From Mycobacterium sp. Root265 (GTDB taxonomy: Bacteria; Actinomycetota; Actinomycetes; Mycobacteriales; Mycobacteriaceae), in the NCBI RefSeq assembly GCF_001428895.1, contig NZ_LMJA01000004.1, forward strand, positions 164,089-228,088: 64,000 nucleotides of DNA, read 5' to 3'. Each line of letters opens with the position of its first letter. The stretch's first letter is position 1. Shown one piece after another: positions 17,526-26,238 of the stretch. Position numbers and translations under genes: made by a program. The notes below the pieces were generated by a model. That model searched no databases. It was not told the DNA's origin and saw only the letters and a list, made by a program, of their open reading frames with translations.

Positions 17526-19835
17526 TCAGCTCACCATCGCGGCGAGCGCATCGGCGCTGAGCACACTGATGTGTTGCCAGTAAATCCATTCCGCGATCGC
17601 GGCCCGCTGTAGTTCGGCGTCTTGCGCGTTGTGGGCGCGGAACAGTGCCACATTCTGCAGGTGATCGGCGTAGGCAACCATCGCCTTCAGATGTGCGCCG
17701 GCGCGATCCGGATTGGCGCTCATCAGCGGCTTGCAGACCTCCAGCAGCAGGTTGATCCTGTTGTCGGCCGGTGGCGTGTTGTTCGCGGGTGCCGGCGGCA
17801 GCAGTTCGGTCAGACCGGTGGCATTGATACCGGCGAGCTTGCTCGCGACTTCGGGTGCGATGACCTCTAACCGGCTGCGGCCCTGCATCTTTCCACTGTC
17901 AGGCATATCGTCGGGTGTAATGATGTCCCGCGCGGCGCCGAGATCGAAACCTTTGAGATTCTCCTCGGTGCCGGCCACGGCCTGCAGGGTGACATTGTGG
18001 TGGCGCGCCCATTCCTGGACTGCCAGTAGGGGATAGGTGGCCCAGGTGCCGCGGGTCTGGGCGGGAATCGACTCGTCCGCCGTGACCATGCGGACCTGTT
18101 CGGGCAGGTGTACGTGTTCGGGGATGTAGGCCAGGCCGTAGTTGTTGGCGGTCAGGATCTGTCCGTCGGAGGTGACGGCGGTGATCCAGAACAGGCTGGG
18201 GTCGGTGATGTCGACGTTGAGGGCGGCGGCGATGTGGCGGGCGAGTTGGCGGGGGTTGGGTCCCTTGCGTCGCATCGCGCCCGCGGTGGCGGCGGCAGCG
18301 ATGGCATCGCGTTCTGCGCGGGCGGCCGAGATCGGCACTGGCGCAGCAGCTCCACCGGCAGCGCCCTGGCTGGTAGAAGCGGGGGCGACGGCGGGGCCGA
18401 CGGGTCCAGCGCCGGGTGGCACGGGTGCGGCGGGTGCCGGGGTGGACGGGTTGCCCAGCGGCATGGGTGGGGCACCGGTCGGTGCGGCGGGCGCCGGTGG
18501 TGCTGTCGGAGCAGGGGCACTGGTCGCCGGTGCGCTGTGGTTGGTGGCCGCGGCGGGTGATGTGGCGCTGGAAGTGTCCGGTTGTTGGTAGACGGGTGCA
18601 GCCGGTTGGGGCGGCGGCGCTGAAGGACTGAGCGGAGTTTGATTCAGCGGCATCGGGTTGGCGTTCGCGGCCTTGGTGGCGTCAGTGAAGCCCTTCTGGA
18701 AGTCCTGCTGCGGAGTGCTGACCGGGGCCGGGCCAGAGCCCTGGCCTGGGCCCGCCGTAGCCGCGGGTGCTTGGGGGCCTCCGCCGCCGGGTCCGCCGCT
18801 GGGACCTTGAGTGCCCCCGATGCTTGGGCCGGGGCCGCCTCCGGTGCCGCCCTTGCCGCCTCCCGTGGAGACCGGCGTGGCCGGTTGGCCAGTTGACGGC
18901 GCAATAGGCCTCGGCGGAGATCCGGGGGTCGGCGTTGGGGAACCTAGCGGCGCGGCTGGTGGAGGGCCGTAGGTTCCTAATCCGGACTGATTATCGCCTT
19001 GTGACGAGGGGGCGGGCGGCGGCGCTGGTGACGCGCCGGGCGCATCAGCCGGAGGCGTGTTAGATCCCAGGCCAGTCTTGCTGTCTCCATCAGGCGAGTT
19101 GGCCGGCGGTGGAGGCGATGCTTCTGGTGTGTCATTCGGGGCCGAACCAGGTGCAATTCCTGATTTGATATCGCCTGTCTGGCTTATCGCTGCTGGCGGT
19201 GCCGAATTGGTGACGGGGCTCCGATTTCCGACGGCATTCGACCGGGTAGGAGGGTTTGAAATAGGTAGAGATGGGTTTGGTGGAATCGACTCGGGTTTCA
19301 GCAACTGATCCAGGCCGCGTTGAAATTGCTCATCCGAGACACGCCAGTCCGCGAACCGCGCGGTAGTTGCTGCGGCTGCGACATCGGCAACATTCTGCTC
19401 GTGTGCCTTCGTTACAATTTGATCGATTTGTTGTTGTCGAACTTCGGGCTTGATGCTGGTTGCTTCTAACTTTGCAATTTCGCTTTCGGCGGTTACTACT
19501 CGCTCGAAGATCTCGATTTTTGTCGAAAGTATATTGCCGAACTGCGTGTTCAGCCATGAAATTGCAGTAACAAGCGCGCGTTGTTGTTCAGCCATAAGTG
19601 TTGATTGCGCAGCGACCGCATTTCCGCCCGCCGCTGCGCCGCTTCCAGCCCAAATTGCGCCCGAGGTAATCTCTGCTTTCTCGTGCAGCCATGCCTCATG
19701 TTGCTGCGATAAATTTCGGAGCAAATCGGTGAGTGCCTGTCCGCGCTGTAAAAATGCTTGTTCGTCGACTTCAGGCCATCCATCGGGGCTGAGCATCTGC
19801 TCGGCATACTCGCCTGGCGGTTTTGCGAAGCCCAT
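17526..19835 (-). CDS. Rv3899c/Rv2082-like proline-rich protein, putative type VII substrate
   Basis: 769 residues in three parts. The N-terminal helical domain (about 1-180) has a WxG motif (IWAGSG) between helices, the hairpin form typical of type VII substrates. A long Pro/Ala/Gly/Ser-rich linker follows (about 185-505). The C-terminal domain (about 505-769) starts AARAERDAIAAAATAGAMRR and includes DPSLFWITAVTSDGQILTANNYG, recognised from the mycobacterial Rv3899c/Rv2082 family. The function is unknown. The DNA for the N-terminal domain is clearly poorer in G+C than the rest (28 G/C of 60 at 19441-19500), whereas the C-terminal part resembles the host genome, suggesting a mosaic gene. It is 8 bp downstream of the membrane protein gene at 19844 and probably co-transcribed. 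Confidence 0.78.
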   Translation of the reverse strand: MGFAKPPGEYAEQMLSPDGWPEVDEQAFLQRGQALTDLLRNLSQQHEAWLHEKAEITSGAIWAGSGAAAGGNAVAAQSTLMAEQQRALVTAISWLNTQFGNILSTKIEIFERVVTAESEIAKLEATSIKPEVRQQQIDQIVTKAHEQNVADVAAAATTARFADWRVSDEQFQRGLDQLLKPESIPPNPSLPISNPPTRSNAVGNRSPVTNSAPPAAISQTGDIKSGIAPGSAPNDTPEASPPPPANSPDGDSKTGLGSNTPPADAPGASPAPPPAPSSQGDNQSGLGTYGPPPAAPLGSPTPTPGSPPRPIAPSTGQPATPVSTGGGKGGTGGGPGPSIGGTQGPSGGPGGGGPQAPAATAGPGQGSGPAPVSTPQQDFQKGFTDATKAANANPMPLNQTPLSPSAPPPQPAAPVYQQPDTSSATSPAAATNHSAPATSAPAPTAPPAPAAPTGAPPMPLGNPSTPAPAAPVPPGAGPVGPAVAPASTSQGAAGGAAAPVPISAARAERDAIAAAATAGAMRRKGPNPRQLARHIAAALNVDITDPSLFWITAVTSDGQILTANNYGLAYIPEHVHLPEQVRMVTADESIPAQTRGTWATYPLLAVQEWARHHNVTLQAVAGTEENLKGFDLGAARDIITPDDMPDSGKMQGRSRLEVIAPEVASKLAGINATGLTELLPPAPANNTPPADNRINLLLEVCKPLMSANPDRAGAHLKAMVAYADHLQNVALFRAHNAQDAELQRAAIAEWIYWQHISVLSADALAAMVS

Positions 19836-19843
19836 TGCTGACT

Positions 19844-20974
19844 CTATTTTCCTGTGGCCGCGCAGGCGTTGAAAACGATGAAGTTTGCATACGAGGCGGT
19901 TGCGGAAAGGTAGCTGTCGGCCGAAGTGTAGCTAGGGATCGATTCGGTATAGGCACGGAAATACTGAGCTGACAGAGTTGCGAAATCCATCAGAATGGGA
20001 TTCCCGCTGCGTGCGCCAAGCGCTTGGATGGTATCCGCATAAGCAAGCATCTTCGATGCAGCGTCTTCCATGACTGCTCGGCGCTCTGGCGTCCATTCGG
20101 TGGCTGGAGTACCGCCGTCACTCTCGCGCCAGGATTTGGTGTCGTCGTCAAACTTGTCGGAGGCCGAAGTCCACTCCGCGCACACCGTGTTTCCGGAGGT
20201 CGGTAAAAACATAGCGGGGCTAGCCGGATCTCCAATCGGAGCAAGTTTGGTTGGAGCTTCACCAGCAGTTACAAGGGGGCCTCGGGTGGCCGCAGAACGA
20301 TAGTCGATTGTCGCACATATCGTTACAACGGCGCCGGAGGTATCGCTAGCGGTCACGGCGAGAGAATTGTCTCCAACGGTGTATGTGGGGATGCTGTCTG
20401 CGTAAGCGCGCCAGTATGCAATCGACTGCTCATATAATTCTCGCATAACACGATTTGGCGTCATTTTGGCAAGTTGTACCGTCTGGTCTGCGGCGCGGCG
20501 CATCGCAGTTGCAATTTCGTCGTGGAGTGTCCGTTGTTCCGGCGACCAAGACGATGCGGGCAATGAGTAATCGCGTTCTCCCCATCCTTTTCGCTGCTGG
20601 TCGACCAGCGAGTCATTAATCGGTCGCCACGGGTCACAGGTCGGATCCTCAGTAATTATCCCAACCGGCCCAGTGTCGTTCGCACTCGCAATCTCACCCG
20701 CTGCCGGCGGGTTCCCGGTGGCCGTCTGCGTGGTGCCGCCGCCACCGTCCCGCGTGAAAAGCAGTGTGGCGCCCACGGATATGGCGATCACCAGTAGCAC
20801 TGCGACGCCGATCAACAGCCACTTCAGATTGTTGTTCTTTGGCGGCTGTGGTGGCGGACCCCAACCCTGCTGCGGCGCCCATTGCCCGGGCCCGTACGGC
20901 GGCTGTCCCTGGCCATAGGGCGGCTGCGGTGGACCCCAATTGCCCGGCGGCGGTGGATTCGTCACTGGCGCCAC
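19844..20974 (-). CDS. membrane-anchored protein with duplicated extracellular domain
   Basis: 376 residues: a Pro/Gly/Gln-rich cytoplasmic tail (about 1-47), one TM helix (about 49-72, WLLIGVAVLLVIAISVGATLLF), and an exported region made of two similar units. Unit 1 includes SWSPEQRTLHDEIATAM and YADSIPTYTVGDNSLAVTAS; unit 2 includes EWTPERRAVMEDAASKM and YTESIPSYTSADSYLSATAS. Each unit has a pair of Cys, probably disulfides. It precedes the Rv3899c-like gene as its M. tuberculosis neighbours do (Rv3900c/Rv2083 position, from memory). Low-GC codons dominate much of the gene, suggesting recent acquisition or a distinct lineage. The function is unknown. Confidence 0.75.
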   Translation of the reverse strand: MAPVTNPPPPGNWGPPQPPYGQGQPPYGPGQWAPQQGWGPPPQPPKNNNLKWLLIGVAVLLVIAISVGATLLFTRDGGGGTTQTATGNPPAAGEIASANDTGPVGIITEDPTCDPWRPINDSLVDQQRKGWGERDYSLPASSWSPEQRTLHDEIATAMRRAADQTVQLAKMTPNRVMRELYEQSIAYWRAYADSIPTYTVGDNSLAVTASDTSGAVVTICATIDYRSAATRGPLVTAGEAPTKLAPIGDPASPAMFLPTSGNTVCAEWTSASDKFDDDTKSWRESDGGTPATEWTPERRAVMEDAASKMLAYADTIQALGARSGNPILMDFATLSAQYFRAYTESIPSYTSADSYLSATASYANFIVFNACAATGK

Positions 20975-21120
20975 CCCTGATAATCGCGCGCCGTCACCGA
21001 TCCACCCCCGTTGCCGTCGAACTTCCCTCAGTCGATGCTAGCCACATGGCCCGAATGTCAGTTTAAGTGAGCCCGCAGCGCGGTTAATGCACTTCTTTCA
21101 CTGCAGCACCGCCGGAAGTT

Positions 21121-21873
21121 ATGTCAAAAATGACAAAACGCATCACCGCAAACGGTAACGTCCTACCCGTGGAGCTGACCCTGCAGCGCATCGGCGCCTG
21201 GTGCGGAACAGTCATGATCGTTCTGTACGGCACCAGCTTTTCCGGTATCGCCCAGCTCTTCCCGCCGCTCTCGCCGGCATCCTCGCCCGACGAGATCGCC
21301 GCATTCTTCGTCGAGCACAAGCTCTGGATCCGCTTCGGTGTCTCGGGCGCGCTCCTCAGCGCCGTCCTCGCGCTGCCGTTCCTGGCTGCGATCATCCTGC
21401 GCATCCGCCGCGTCGAGGGTCACTGGGGCATGCTCTCGATGACCCAGCTGATGGCCGCCACCGTTTTCGTGCCGGCATTGCTCTTCCCGCAGTTCTTTCT
21501 CGGCGTTGCCGCCTACCGCCCCGAGGAACGCTCCGCGGAACTCACCCAGGCCCTCAACGATGTCTTCTGGCTGTGGTTCATCGGGATCGTCGGCACCATC
21601 ATCATTCAGAACCTCACGCTGGCCGCCGCGGCGTTCATCGACAAGACCGACCCGCCGACCTTTCCGCGCTGGTACGGCTACCTCAACCTGTGGGTCGCGA
21701 CGCTGTCCTTGCCGGGCTGCGTCGTGGTCGTCTTCAACGACGGACCGCTGGCATGGGACGGCATCTTCGCCTTCTACATTCCGGGCCTGGTCCTGGTGGT
21801 CTGGCTGCTCTCCACTACCGCGGTGATGCTCAAGTCGATCAAGGCCGAACAACAGGCCCTGCAGCCCGCGTGA
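21121..21873 (+). CDS. multipass membrane protein of unknown function
   Basis: 250 residues with about six hydrophobic helices, e.g. VSGALLSAVLALPFLAAIIL, TIIIQNLTLAAAAFI and IPGLVLVVWLLSTTAVML. No catalytic motif was recognised. Its stop overlaps the GTG of the subunit III-like gene (GTGA), so it is the first gene of a three-gene unit with cytochrome oxidase subunit III-like and IV-like proteins. A second ATG at 21130 is an alternative start. It may be a partner or chaperone of the oxidase-like pair, but this is inferred from coupling only. Confidence 0.75.
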   Translation: MSKMTKRITANGNVLPVELTLQRIGAWCGTVMIVLYGTSFSGIAQLFPPLSPASSPDEIAAFFVEHKLWIRFGVSGALLSAVLALPFLAAIILRIRRVEGHWGMLSMTQLMAATVFVPALLFPQFFLGVAAYRPEERSAELTQALNDVFWLWFIGIVGTIIIQNLTLAAAAFIDKTDPPTFPRWYGYLNLWVATLSLPGCVVVVFNDGPLAWDGIFAFYIPGLVLVVWLLSTTAVMLKSIKAEQQALQPA

Positions 21874-22454
21874 CAGTGACAGCAGCAGCACTGCTACACC
21901 AGAAACGGATCCCCGGGGAGAGCGGCACCTGGGTTTTCCTGTTCGGCGACATGCTCGTTTTCGGCGCCTTCTTCGTGACGTTCCTCGTCGAGCGCGCCAA
22001 GGAACCCGAGATCTTCGACGCCGCCCGCACCACCCTGCACATCGGCGTCGGTGTCATCAATACTCTTGTGCTGCTGACCAGTTCGCTATGCGTCGTGCTC
22101 GCCCTCAACGCGATGCGCGTGGGCCACGGGCAGATCGCCACGAAAGCCACCGCCGCGGCGATGGCCTTCGGCGTCACGTTCATCGCACTCAAGGTCTACG
22201 AGTACGTCTCACTGGGCACCGCCGGCCACGGACCGGGCGCCAACGACTTCTACCTGTATTACTTCATCCTCACCGGTCTGCACCTGTTCCACGTCTGCCT
22301 CGGCCTCGGCGCGCTGTCCTTCGTCCTCACCCAAACCCGACGCCCCGAACTCAGCGACACCCGCACCGCCGTCGTCGAAGGGGCCGCCTGCTTCTGGCAC
22401 CTCGTCGACCTGCTGTGGATCTTCCTGTTCGCTCTGCTTTACCTGGTGAGCTGA
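21870..22454 (+). CDS. cytochrome c oxidase subunit III-like (NorE-like) protein
   Basis: 194-residue five-helix membrane protein of the heme-copper oxidase subunit III family. Signature segments are GTWVFLFGDMLVFGAFF at the first helix, YFILTGLHLFHVCLGLG, and GAACFWHLVDLLWIFLF, including the conserved Glu/His-bearing positions of subunit III. The short length and the position next to a small subunit IV-like protein resemble NorE/NorF rather than the main aa3 oxidase. No catalytic subunit I (NorB/CoxA) lies in the window. The GTG start at 21870 overlaps the previous stop; the next gene's ATG overlaps this stop. Confidence 0.85.
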   Translation: MTVTAAALLHQKRIPGESGTWVFLFGDMLVFGAFFVTFLVERAKEPEIFDAARTTLHIGVGVINTLVLLTSSLCVVLALNAMRVGHGQIATKATAAAMAFGVTFIALKVYEYVSLGTAGHGPGANDFYLYYFILTGLHLFHVCLGLGALSFVLTQTRRPELSDTRTAVVEGAACFWHLVDLLWIFLFALLYLVS

Positions 22455-22723
22455 TGACCGCCCTCAACCTGCTGAAGAACCGCGCCGGAGCCAGCTGGCT
22501 GTTCCTCGTCGCCGCGACGATCGTGTCCTGGGCCGTCGGCGCCGAACACGGCACCGGCTCCCTGGTTGCCGTCCTGGTCCTGGGCATTGCCGCAATCAAA
22601 GTGCGCCTGGTCGGCCTGGACTTCATGGAGCTGCGGCACGCCCCGATCCCGTTGCGCGCCGCGTTCGAGGCGTATTGCCTCGGGATGTGGGCGCTGCTGT
22701 CTGCGCTTTACCTCTGGCTGTGA
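22454..22723 (+). CDS. cytochrome c oxidase subunit IV-like (NorF-like) small membrane protein
   Basis: 89 residues with three hydrophobic helices (ASWLFLVAATIVSWAVG, SLVAVLVLGIAAIKVRLVG, CLGMWALLSALYLWL) and the FMELRHAPIPLR segment typical of prokaryotic cytochrome oxidase subunit IV/NorF-like proteins. ATG 22454 overlaps the stop of the subunit III-like gene (ATGA arrangement), so it is translationally coupled. It probably forms an accessory complex with its neighbour. Confidence 0.8.
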   Translation: MTALNLLKNRAGASWLFLVAATIVSWAVGAEHGTGSLVAVLVLGIAAIKVRLVGLDFMELRHAPIPLRAAFEAYCLGMWALLSALYLWL

Positions 22724-22786
22724 ACCTGGATCAGATGCCTCGAACAGCTCGAGGAAACACTCACGCTGCATGTCCGACCCCACCGG

Positions 22787-22799
22787 TAGAATCGCACGT
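22787..22799 (+). promoter_or_regulatory. leaderless -10 element before HNH gene
   Basis: TAGAAT at 22787-22792, a consensus-like mycobacterial -10, sits 7 bases before ATG 22800 with no ribosome-binding site, which supports that start over ATG 22770. Confidence 0.55.
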
Positions 22800-24272
22800 A
22801 TGTTCGAAGTCTTGGATCGGGCCGCGATTGCGGAGTTGAGCGATGAGGCGCTCATCTCTGCGGTGACGGCGACGACCCGAAACGAGGCGTCGGTGGCGGC
22901 TTACCGGTTGGCGTTGATCGGTGAGGTGGTGGCCCGCCAGTGCGATGACGAGGACGATGCGATCGCCCATCAGGTCATCGACGGTTGGGCGTGGGCGCAG
23001 GCCGCGGTGGCCGCGGCCTGCAATCTGAACACCCACGCCGCGTCCAAACAGATGCGCATCGCCCAAGCCCTACGCGACCGGCTGCCCCGCACCGCCGCCC
23101 TGTTCGCCAAGGGTGCCATCTCGGCGACGGTGATCGATGCGATCACCTGGCGCACCCATCAGGTCGTCGACGATGACGCGCTCGTGCTGATCGATACCGC
23201 CATCGCCGGGGAAGCGGGCGAGTACGGCGCACACTCCGAGAAACAGCTGATCGGCGCCATCGATCTGTGGGTGGAGAAATTCGACCCCGAAGCCGTCGTG
23301 CGCTCCAAACGCAACGCCAAAGACCTCTACGTCGAGTTCGACGACAAGGACGACCCCAACGGCGTGTCCTCGTTCTGGGGCAGGCTGCGCGTCACCGACA
23401 AAAAGATCCTCGAACAACGCCTCAACGACCTGGCCGACACCGTGTGCCCGAATGACCCCCGCGCACGGGGCGAGCTGCGTGCGGCCGCGTTGGCCGCGTT
23501 GGGTGCGGTGGGTCCGCAACTGGAGCGGCTGGCGTGCGCGTGTGGGGGTGCTGGTTGTGAGGGCAGCGGGAAAGATCCGCGCTCGGGCGCAGTCACCATC
23601 TACGTGCTCACCGACCAGATACCGGCCGCCGGCGAAGAGTCTCCGCGGCACACCACGCCGGGCACCACGGGCACCCCGGAATCCGGGCCGGCCGCACCGG
23701 AGAGTGAGCCGCAGACTCCGGCAGCAGAATCCGAACCCGCTGAGCCCGCCGAACCTGCGGCCCGCGATGAGCCCGCGGCCAACACCAAACCCGCGGCCTG
23801 CAACCCCAGCCCCGGCGTCATGCTCGACGGCGCCATCATCCCGGCCAACATGCTGGCCGATCTCGTCGCCACCGGCGCCAAAATCAAACCAATATCCGAG
23901 ATCGCCGACCTGCCGGCCGAACGCCAATACCGGCCCTCGGCCGCACTGACCGCGTTCGTCCGGATGCGCGCCATGACGTGCAGCTTCCCCGGCTGCAACC
24001 GGCCCGCGCACCGCTGCGACCTCGACCACCTGATCCCGTGGCCCGCCGGGGCCACCCATCCCGGCAACCTGGCACCACTGTGCCGTCTGCACCATTTGAT
24101 CAAGACGTTCTGTGGTTGGGAACCGGCAGCGAAACCCGAAACCCGACGGCCGCATCCAATGGTCAGCACCGACCGGGCACACCTACACCAAGGCGCCCGG
24201 GGCAGCAATCATGTTCCCGCATTGGAACATCGAGACACCCATCCCGCGGAAGCGCGCCATCCGGCTGATTAA
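22800..24272 (+). CDS. DUF222/13E12-type HNH endonuclease domain protein, C-terminus frameshifted
   Basis: 490 residues as read. An N-terminal DUF222 (13E12 repeat) helical domain with VAAACNLNTHAASKQMRIA is followed by a variable Pro/Glu-rich linker (about 270-330) and a C-terminal HNH nuclease core (CSFPGCNRPAHRCDLDHLIPW, then NLAPLCRLHHLIKTFCGW) with the metal-binding His/Asn/His and zinc cysteines intact. After FCGW (about 24120) the frame departs from the family. The usual ending (DGRIQW, APTGHTYT, final PPF) continues in another frame to 24405, explained by one extra G in the GGG near 24119-24122. The nuclease core is before the shift, so activity may survive. These genes are multicopy in mycobacteria and may recombine. 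Confidence 0.85.
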   Translation: MFEVLDRAAIAELSDEALISAVTATTRNEASVAAYRLALIGEVVARQCDDEDDAIAHQVIDGWAWAQAAVAAACNLNTHAASKQMRIAQALRDRLPRTAALFAKGAISATVIDAITWRTHQVVDDDALVLIDTAIAGEAGEYGAHSEKQLIGAIDLWVEKFDPEAVVRSKRNAKDLYVEFDDKDDPNGVSSFWGRLRVTDKKILEQRLNDLADTVCPNDPRARGELRAAALAALGAVGPQLERLACACGGAGCEGSGKDPRSGAVTIYVLTDQIPAAGEESPRHTTPGTTGTPESGPAAPESEPQTPAAESEPAEPAEPAARDEPAANTKPAACNPSPGVMLDGAIIPANMLADLVATGAKIKPISEIADLPAERQYRPSAALTAFVRMRAMTCSFPGCNRPAHRCDLDHLIPWPAGATHPGNLAPLCRLHHLIKTFCGWEPAAKPETRRPHPMVSTDRAHLHQGARGSNHVPALEHRDTHPAEARHPAD

Positions 24273-24405
24273 CGACACCGACCGCAACGCGAAGATGCCC
24301 ACCCGACAACGCACCCGCGCACAAGACCGGGCGCAACGCATCAAAGCCGAACGCGCCCGCAACGCAGCAGAACTCGCCGAGAACAACAGCGACCCGCCCT
24401 TCTAG
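24121..24405 (+). pseudogene. displaced C-terminal tail of the HNH protein
   Basis: This reading frame encodes NRQRNPKPDGRIQWSAPTGH and a Lys/Arg-rich tail ending NNSDPPF, the normal C-terminus of DUF222-HNH proteins. It has no start of its own and becomes continuous with the upstream gene if one G is removed near 24120. It is therefore a fragment created by a frameshift, not a separate gene. Confidence 0.8.
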
Positions 24406-24411
24406 GGTGCT

Positions 24412-25440
24412 CTAGACCGGGTCGACGCCTACGGCTCGCAACGCCGCAAGATCAGCCGCCCCGCACCCGTGCAGGCAGATGCGTAGCTCAGCGATGAAGC
24501 GCTCCAACCATTCCTGCACCGCCGCCGCCGACTCGATGGCCGGCACCAGCAGTGGATGCGCCACCGCCACCACATCGGCGCCCAAGGCGATCGCCTTCGC
24601 CGCGTCCATCCCGGTGCGGATCCCGCCGGAGGCGACCAGCGGCACCCGGGGCAGCACCGAACGCACCTCGACCAGCGCCTGCGCCGTCGGCAGGCCCCAC
24701 TCGGCCAGGCCCAGATCATTGATCCCGCCGTAGCGCACGAACTGCTCCACCCGCGCCCACGACGTCCCGCCGGCACCGGCCACGTCGACCGCGGCCACCC
24801 CGATATCGGTCAACGACGCCGCCGCAGCCGCCCCGATCCCGTGCCCGACCTCTTTCAGCAGCACCGGATACCCGATGGTCTCGACCACCTCGCGCAGCCG
24901 GGCCAGCGACCCGGTGAAATCGGTATCGCCGCCGCGCTGCACCGCCTCCTGCAACGGATTGGTGTGCACCGCAAGAGCATTGGCGCCCACGCCGACCAAG
25001 ACGCGGCGCAACTCCGGCACCATGTCACGGTTCAGCTGGGCCAACCCGATATTGCCGACCAACAACACATCGGGCGCGACCTCGCGCACCTGGAAGCTGG
25101 GCACCGATTCCTCGCCGAGCATCACCCGCTGGGAGCCCAGCATCATGCCCACGCCCAGCGCCTGCGCCGCGGTGGCCAGATTGCGGTTGATGGTGCCCGA
25201 GAGCTCCGACCCGCCGGTCATAGAACCGATCAGCACCGGCGCCCGCAGGGGCACCCCGAGGAACTCAGTGCCCAACTCGATGCCGGCCAGGTCGGTCTGT
25301 GTCAGCGCGTTATAGGGCAGCCGGTAGCGCTCCAAGCCGGTGGTGACGGTCTGATACTGAACGGCCTCGGATAGGCAGACGTCGATATGACGCCGCTTAC
25401 GCACCTGGATGCGGTCATCGAAGCCGGGGCCGATGGTCAC
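24412..25440 (-). CDS. fni: type 2 isopentenyl-diphosphate delta-isomerase (FMN-dependent)
   Basis: Interconverts IPP and DMAPP using reduced FMN and Mg2+. The 342-residue TIM barrel shows [10 protein letters not shown] at the N-terminus, [23 protein letters not shown] with the conserved Gln, [24 protein letters not shown] and [15 protein letters not shown], all hallmarks of Fni/IDI-2. The GTG at 25440 overlaps the stop of the upstream methyltransferase (GTGA); the open frame beyond it is not homologous. M. tuberculosis uses the unrelated IDI-1, so this is an accessory isoprenoid gene. Pairing with a methyltransferase suggests a modified isoprenoid, but that is inference. Confidence 0.93.
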   Translation of the reverse strand: MTIGPGFDDRIQVRKRRHIDVCLSEAVQYQTVTTGLERYRLPYNALTQTDLAGIELGTEFLGVPLRAPVLIGSMTGGSELSGTINRNLATAAQALGVGMMLGSQRVMLGEESVPSFQVREVAPDVLLVGNIGLAQLNRDMVPELRRVLVGVGANALAVHTNPLQEAVQRGGDTDFTGSLARLREVVETIGYPVLLKEVGHGIGAAAAASLTDIGVAAVDVAGAGGTSWARVEQFVRYGGINDLGLAEWGLPTAQALVEVRSVLPRVPLVASGGIRTGMDAAKAIALGADVVAVAHPLLVPAIESAAAVQEWLERFIAELRICLHGCGAADLAALRAVGVDPV

Positions 25441-26207
25441 CTGCCCGAGACTGCCACATCGGGACGGCGCGCCTCGATGAGATGCCGGGTGGAATGCGCC
25501 ACGAACGGTCCGCCGGTCTCGATGCGTGCGTGCAGCTCGGCGAGCTTGTCCCGGTAGCGCTCGACGGTGAAGTCGGGCACCCACCAGATCACCTTGCGTA
25601 GCAGGTAGACCACCGCGGCCACATCGAAGACCTCGATCCGTGTTCGGGCCACCCGCAGGTCGACGACCTCCAAACCGGCGGCGCGAGCCTCGGCCGCCTC
25701 GACGTCGGGATCGCGGCGCCGGCGCGCATCGGGCTGCGGCCCAGTGAAGAACTCGATCAGCTCGAACGCGCTTGCCGGACCCACGTGCTGAGCCAGATAG
25801 GACCCGCCCGGCCGCAGCACGCGGGCAATCTCGCGCCACGCGATGGTGGCGGGATGACGGCTGGAGACCAGCTCGAAGGACGCATCCGGGAACGGCAGCT
25901 CGGACTCCGGGGCGGCCGACACGGTCACCCCGTCCAGCAGCCGCGCCGCCGCGGCGACGTTCGGCGGCCACGCCTCGGTGGCCGCCAGCACGCTCGGGCG
26001 TGCCTCGGCTGCAGTCAGCGCTTCGTGGAACGCCTCACCACCGCCGGTCTGCACGTCCAATGCCGCGGCGACGCCGCCCAGCCGCGACGACAGCAGCCGG
26101 GCATAACCCCACGATGGGCGTTCCTCGGTGGCCCGACCGTCGAGCCAGGAGAAATCCCAGCCGGTGACGTCGGCGGCCGCGCCTTCTGCGATCAGGTGCT
26201 CGAACAT
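25437..26207 (-). CDS. class I SAM-dependent methyltransferase
   Basis: 256 residues with a Rossmann methyltransferase layout: [12 protein letters not shown] as motif I (GxGxG-like), [15 protein letters not shown] as the methyltransf_11 post-I region, and [22 protein letters not shown] 26207 is chosen because homology starts [11 protein letters not shown]; the frame reaching 26291 would overlap ftsY. It is divergent from ftsY by 31 bp and coupled to fni by a 4-bp overlap. The substrate is unknown. Confidence 0.82.
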   Translation of the reverse strand: MFEHLIAEGAAADVTGWDFSWLDGRATEERPSWGYARLLSSRLGGVAAALDVQTGGGEAFHEALTAAEARPSVLAATEAWPPNVAAAARLLDGVTVSAAPESELPFPDASFELVSSRHPATIAWREIARVLRPGGSYLAQHVGPASAFELIEFFTGPQPDARRRRDPDVEAAEARAAGLEVVDLRVARTRIEVFDVAAVVYLLRKVIWWVPDFTVERYRDKLAELHARIETGGPFVAHSTRHLIEARRPDVAVSGR

Positions 26208-26238
26208 GGCAGCCAGTGTGGCCTGAGACAATGGCCCG

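Noticed and set aside
25441-25971. N-terminal extension of Fni to 519 residues
   Set aside because: The extension lies over the methyltransferase gene, is Arg/Ala-rich and not homologous to Fni, and GTG 25440 gives the family start.
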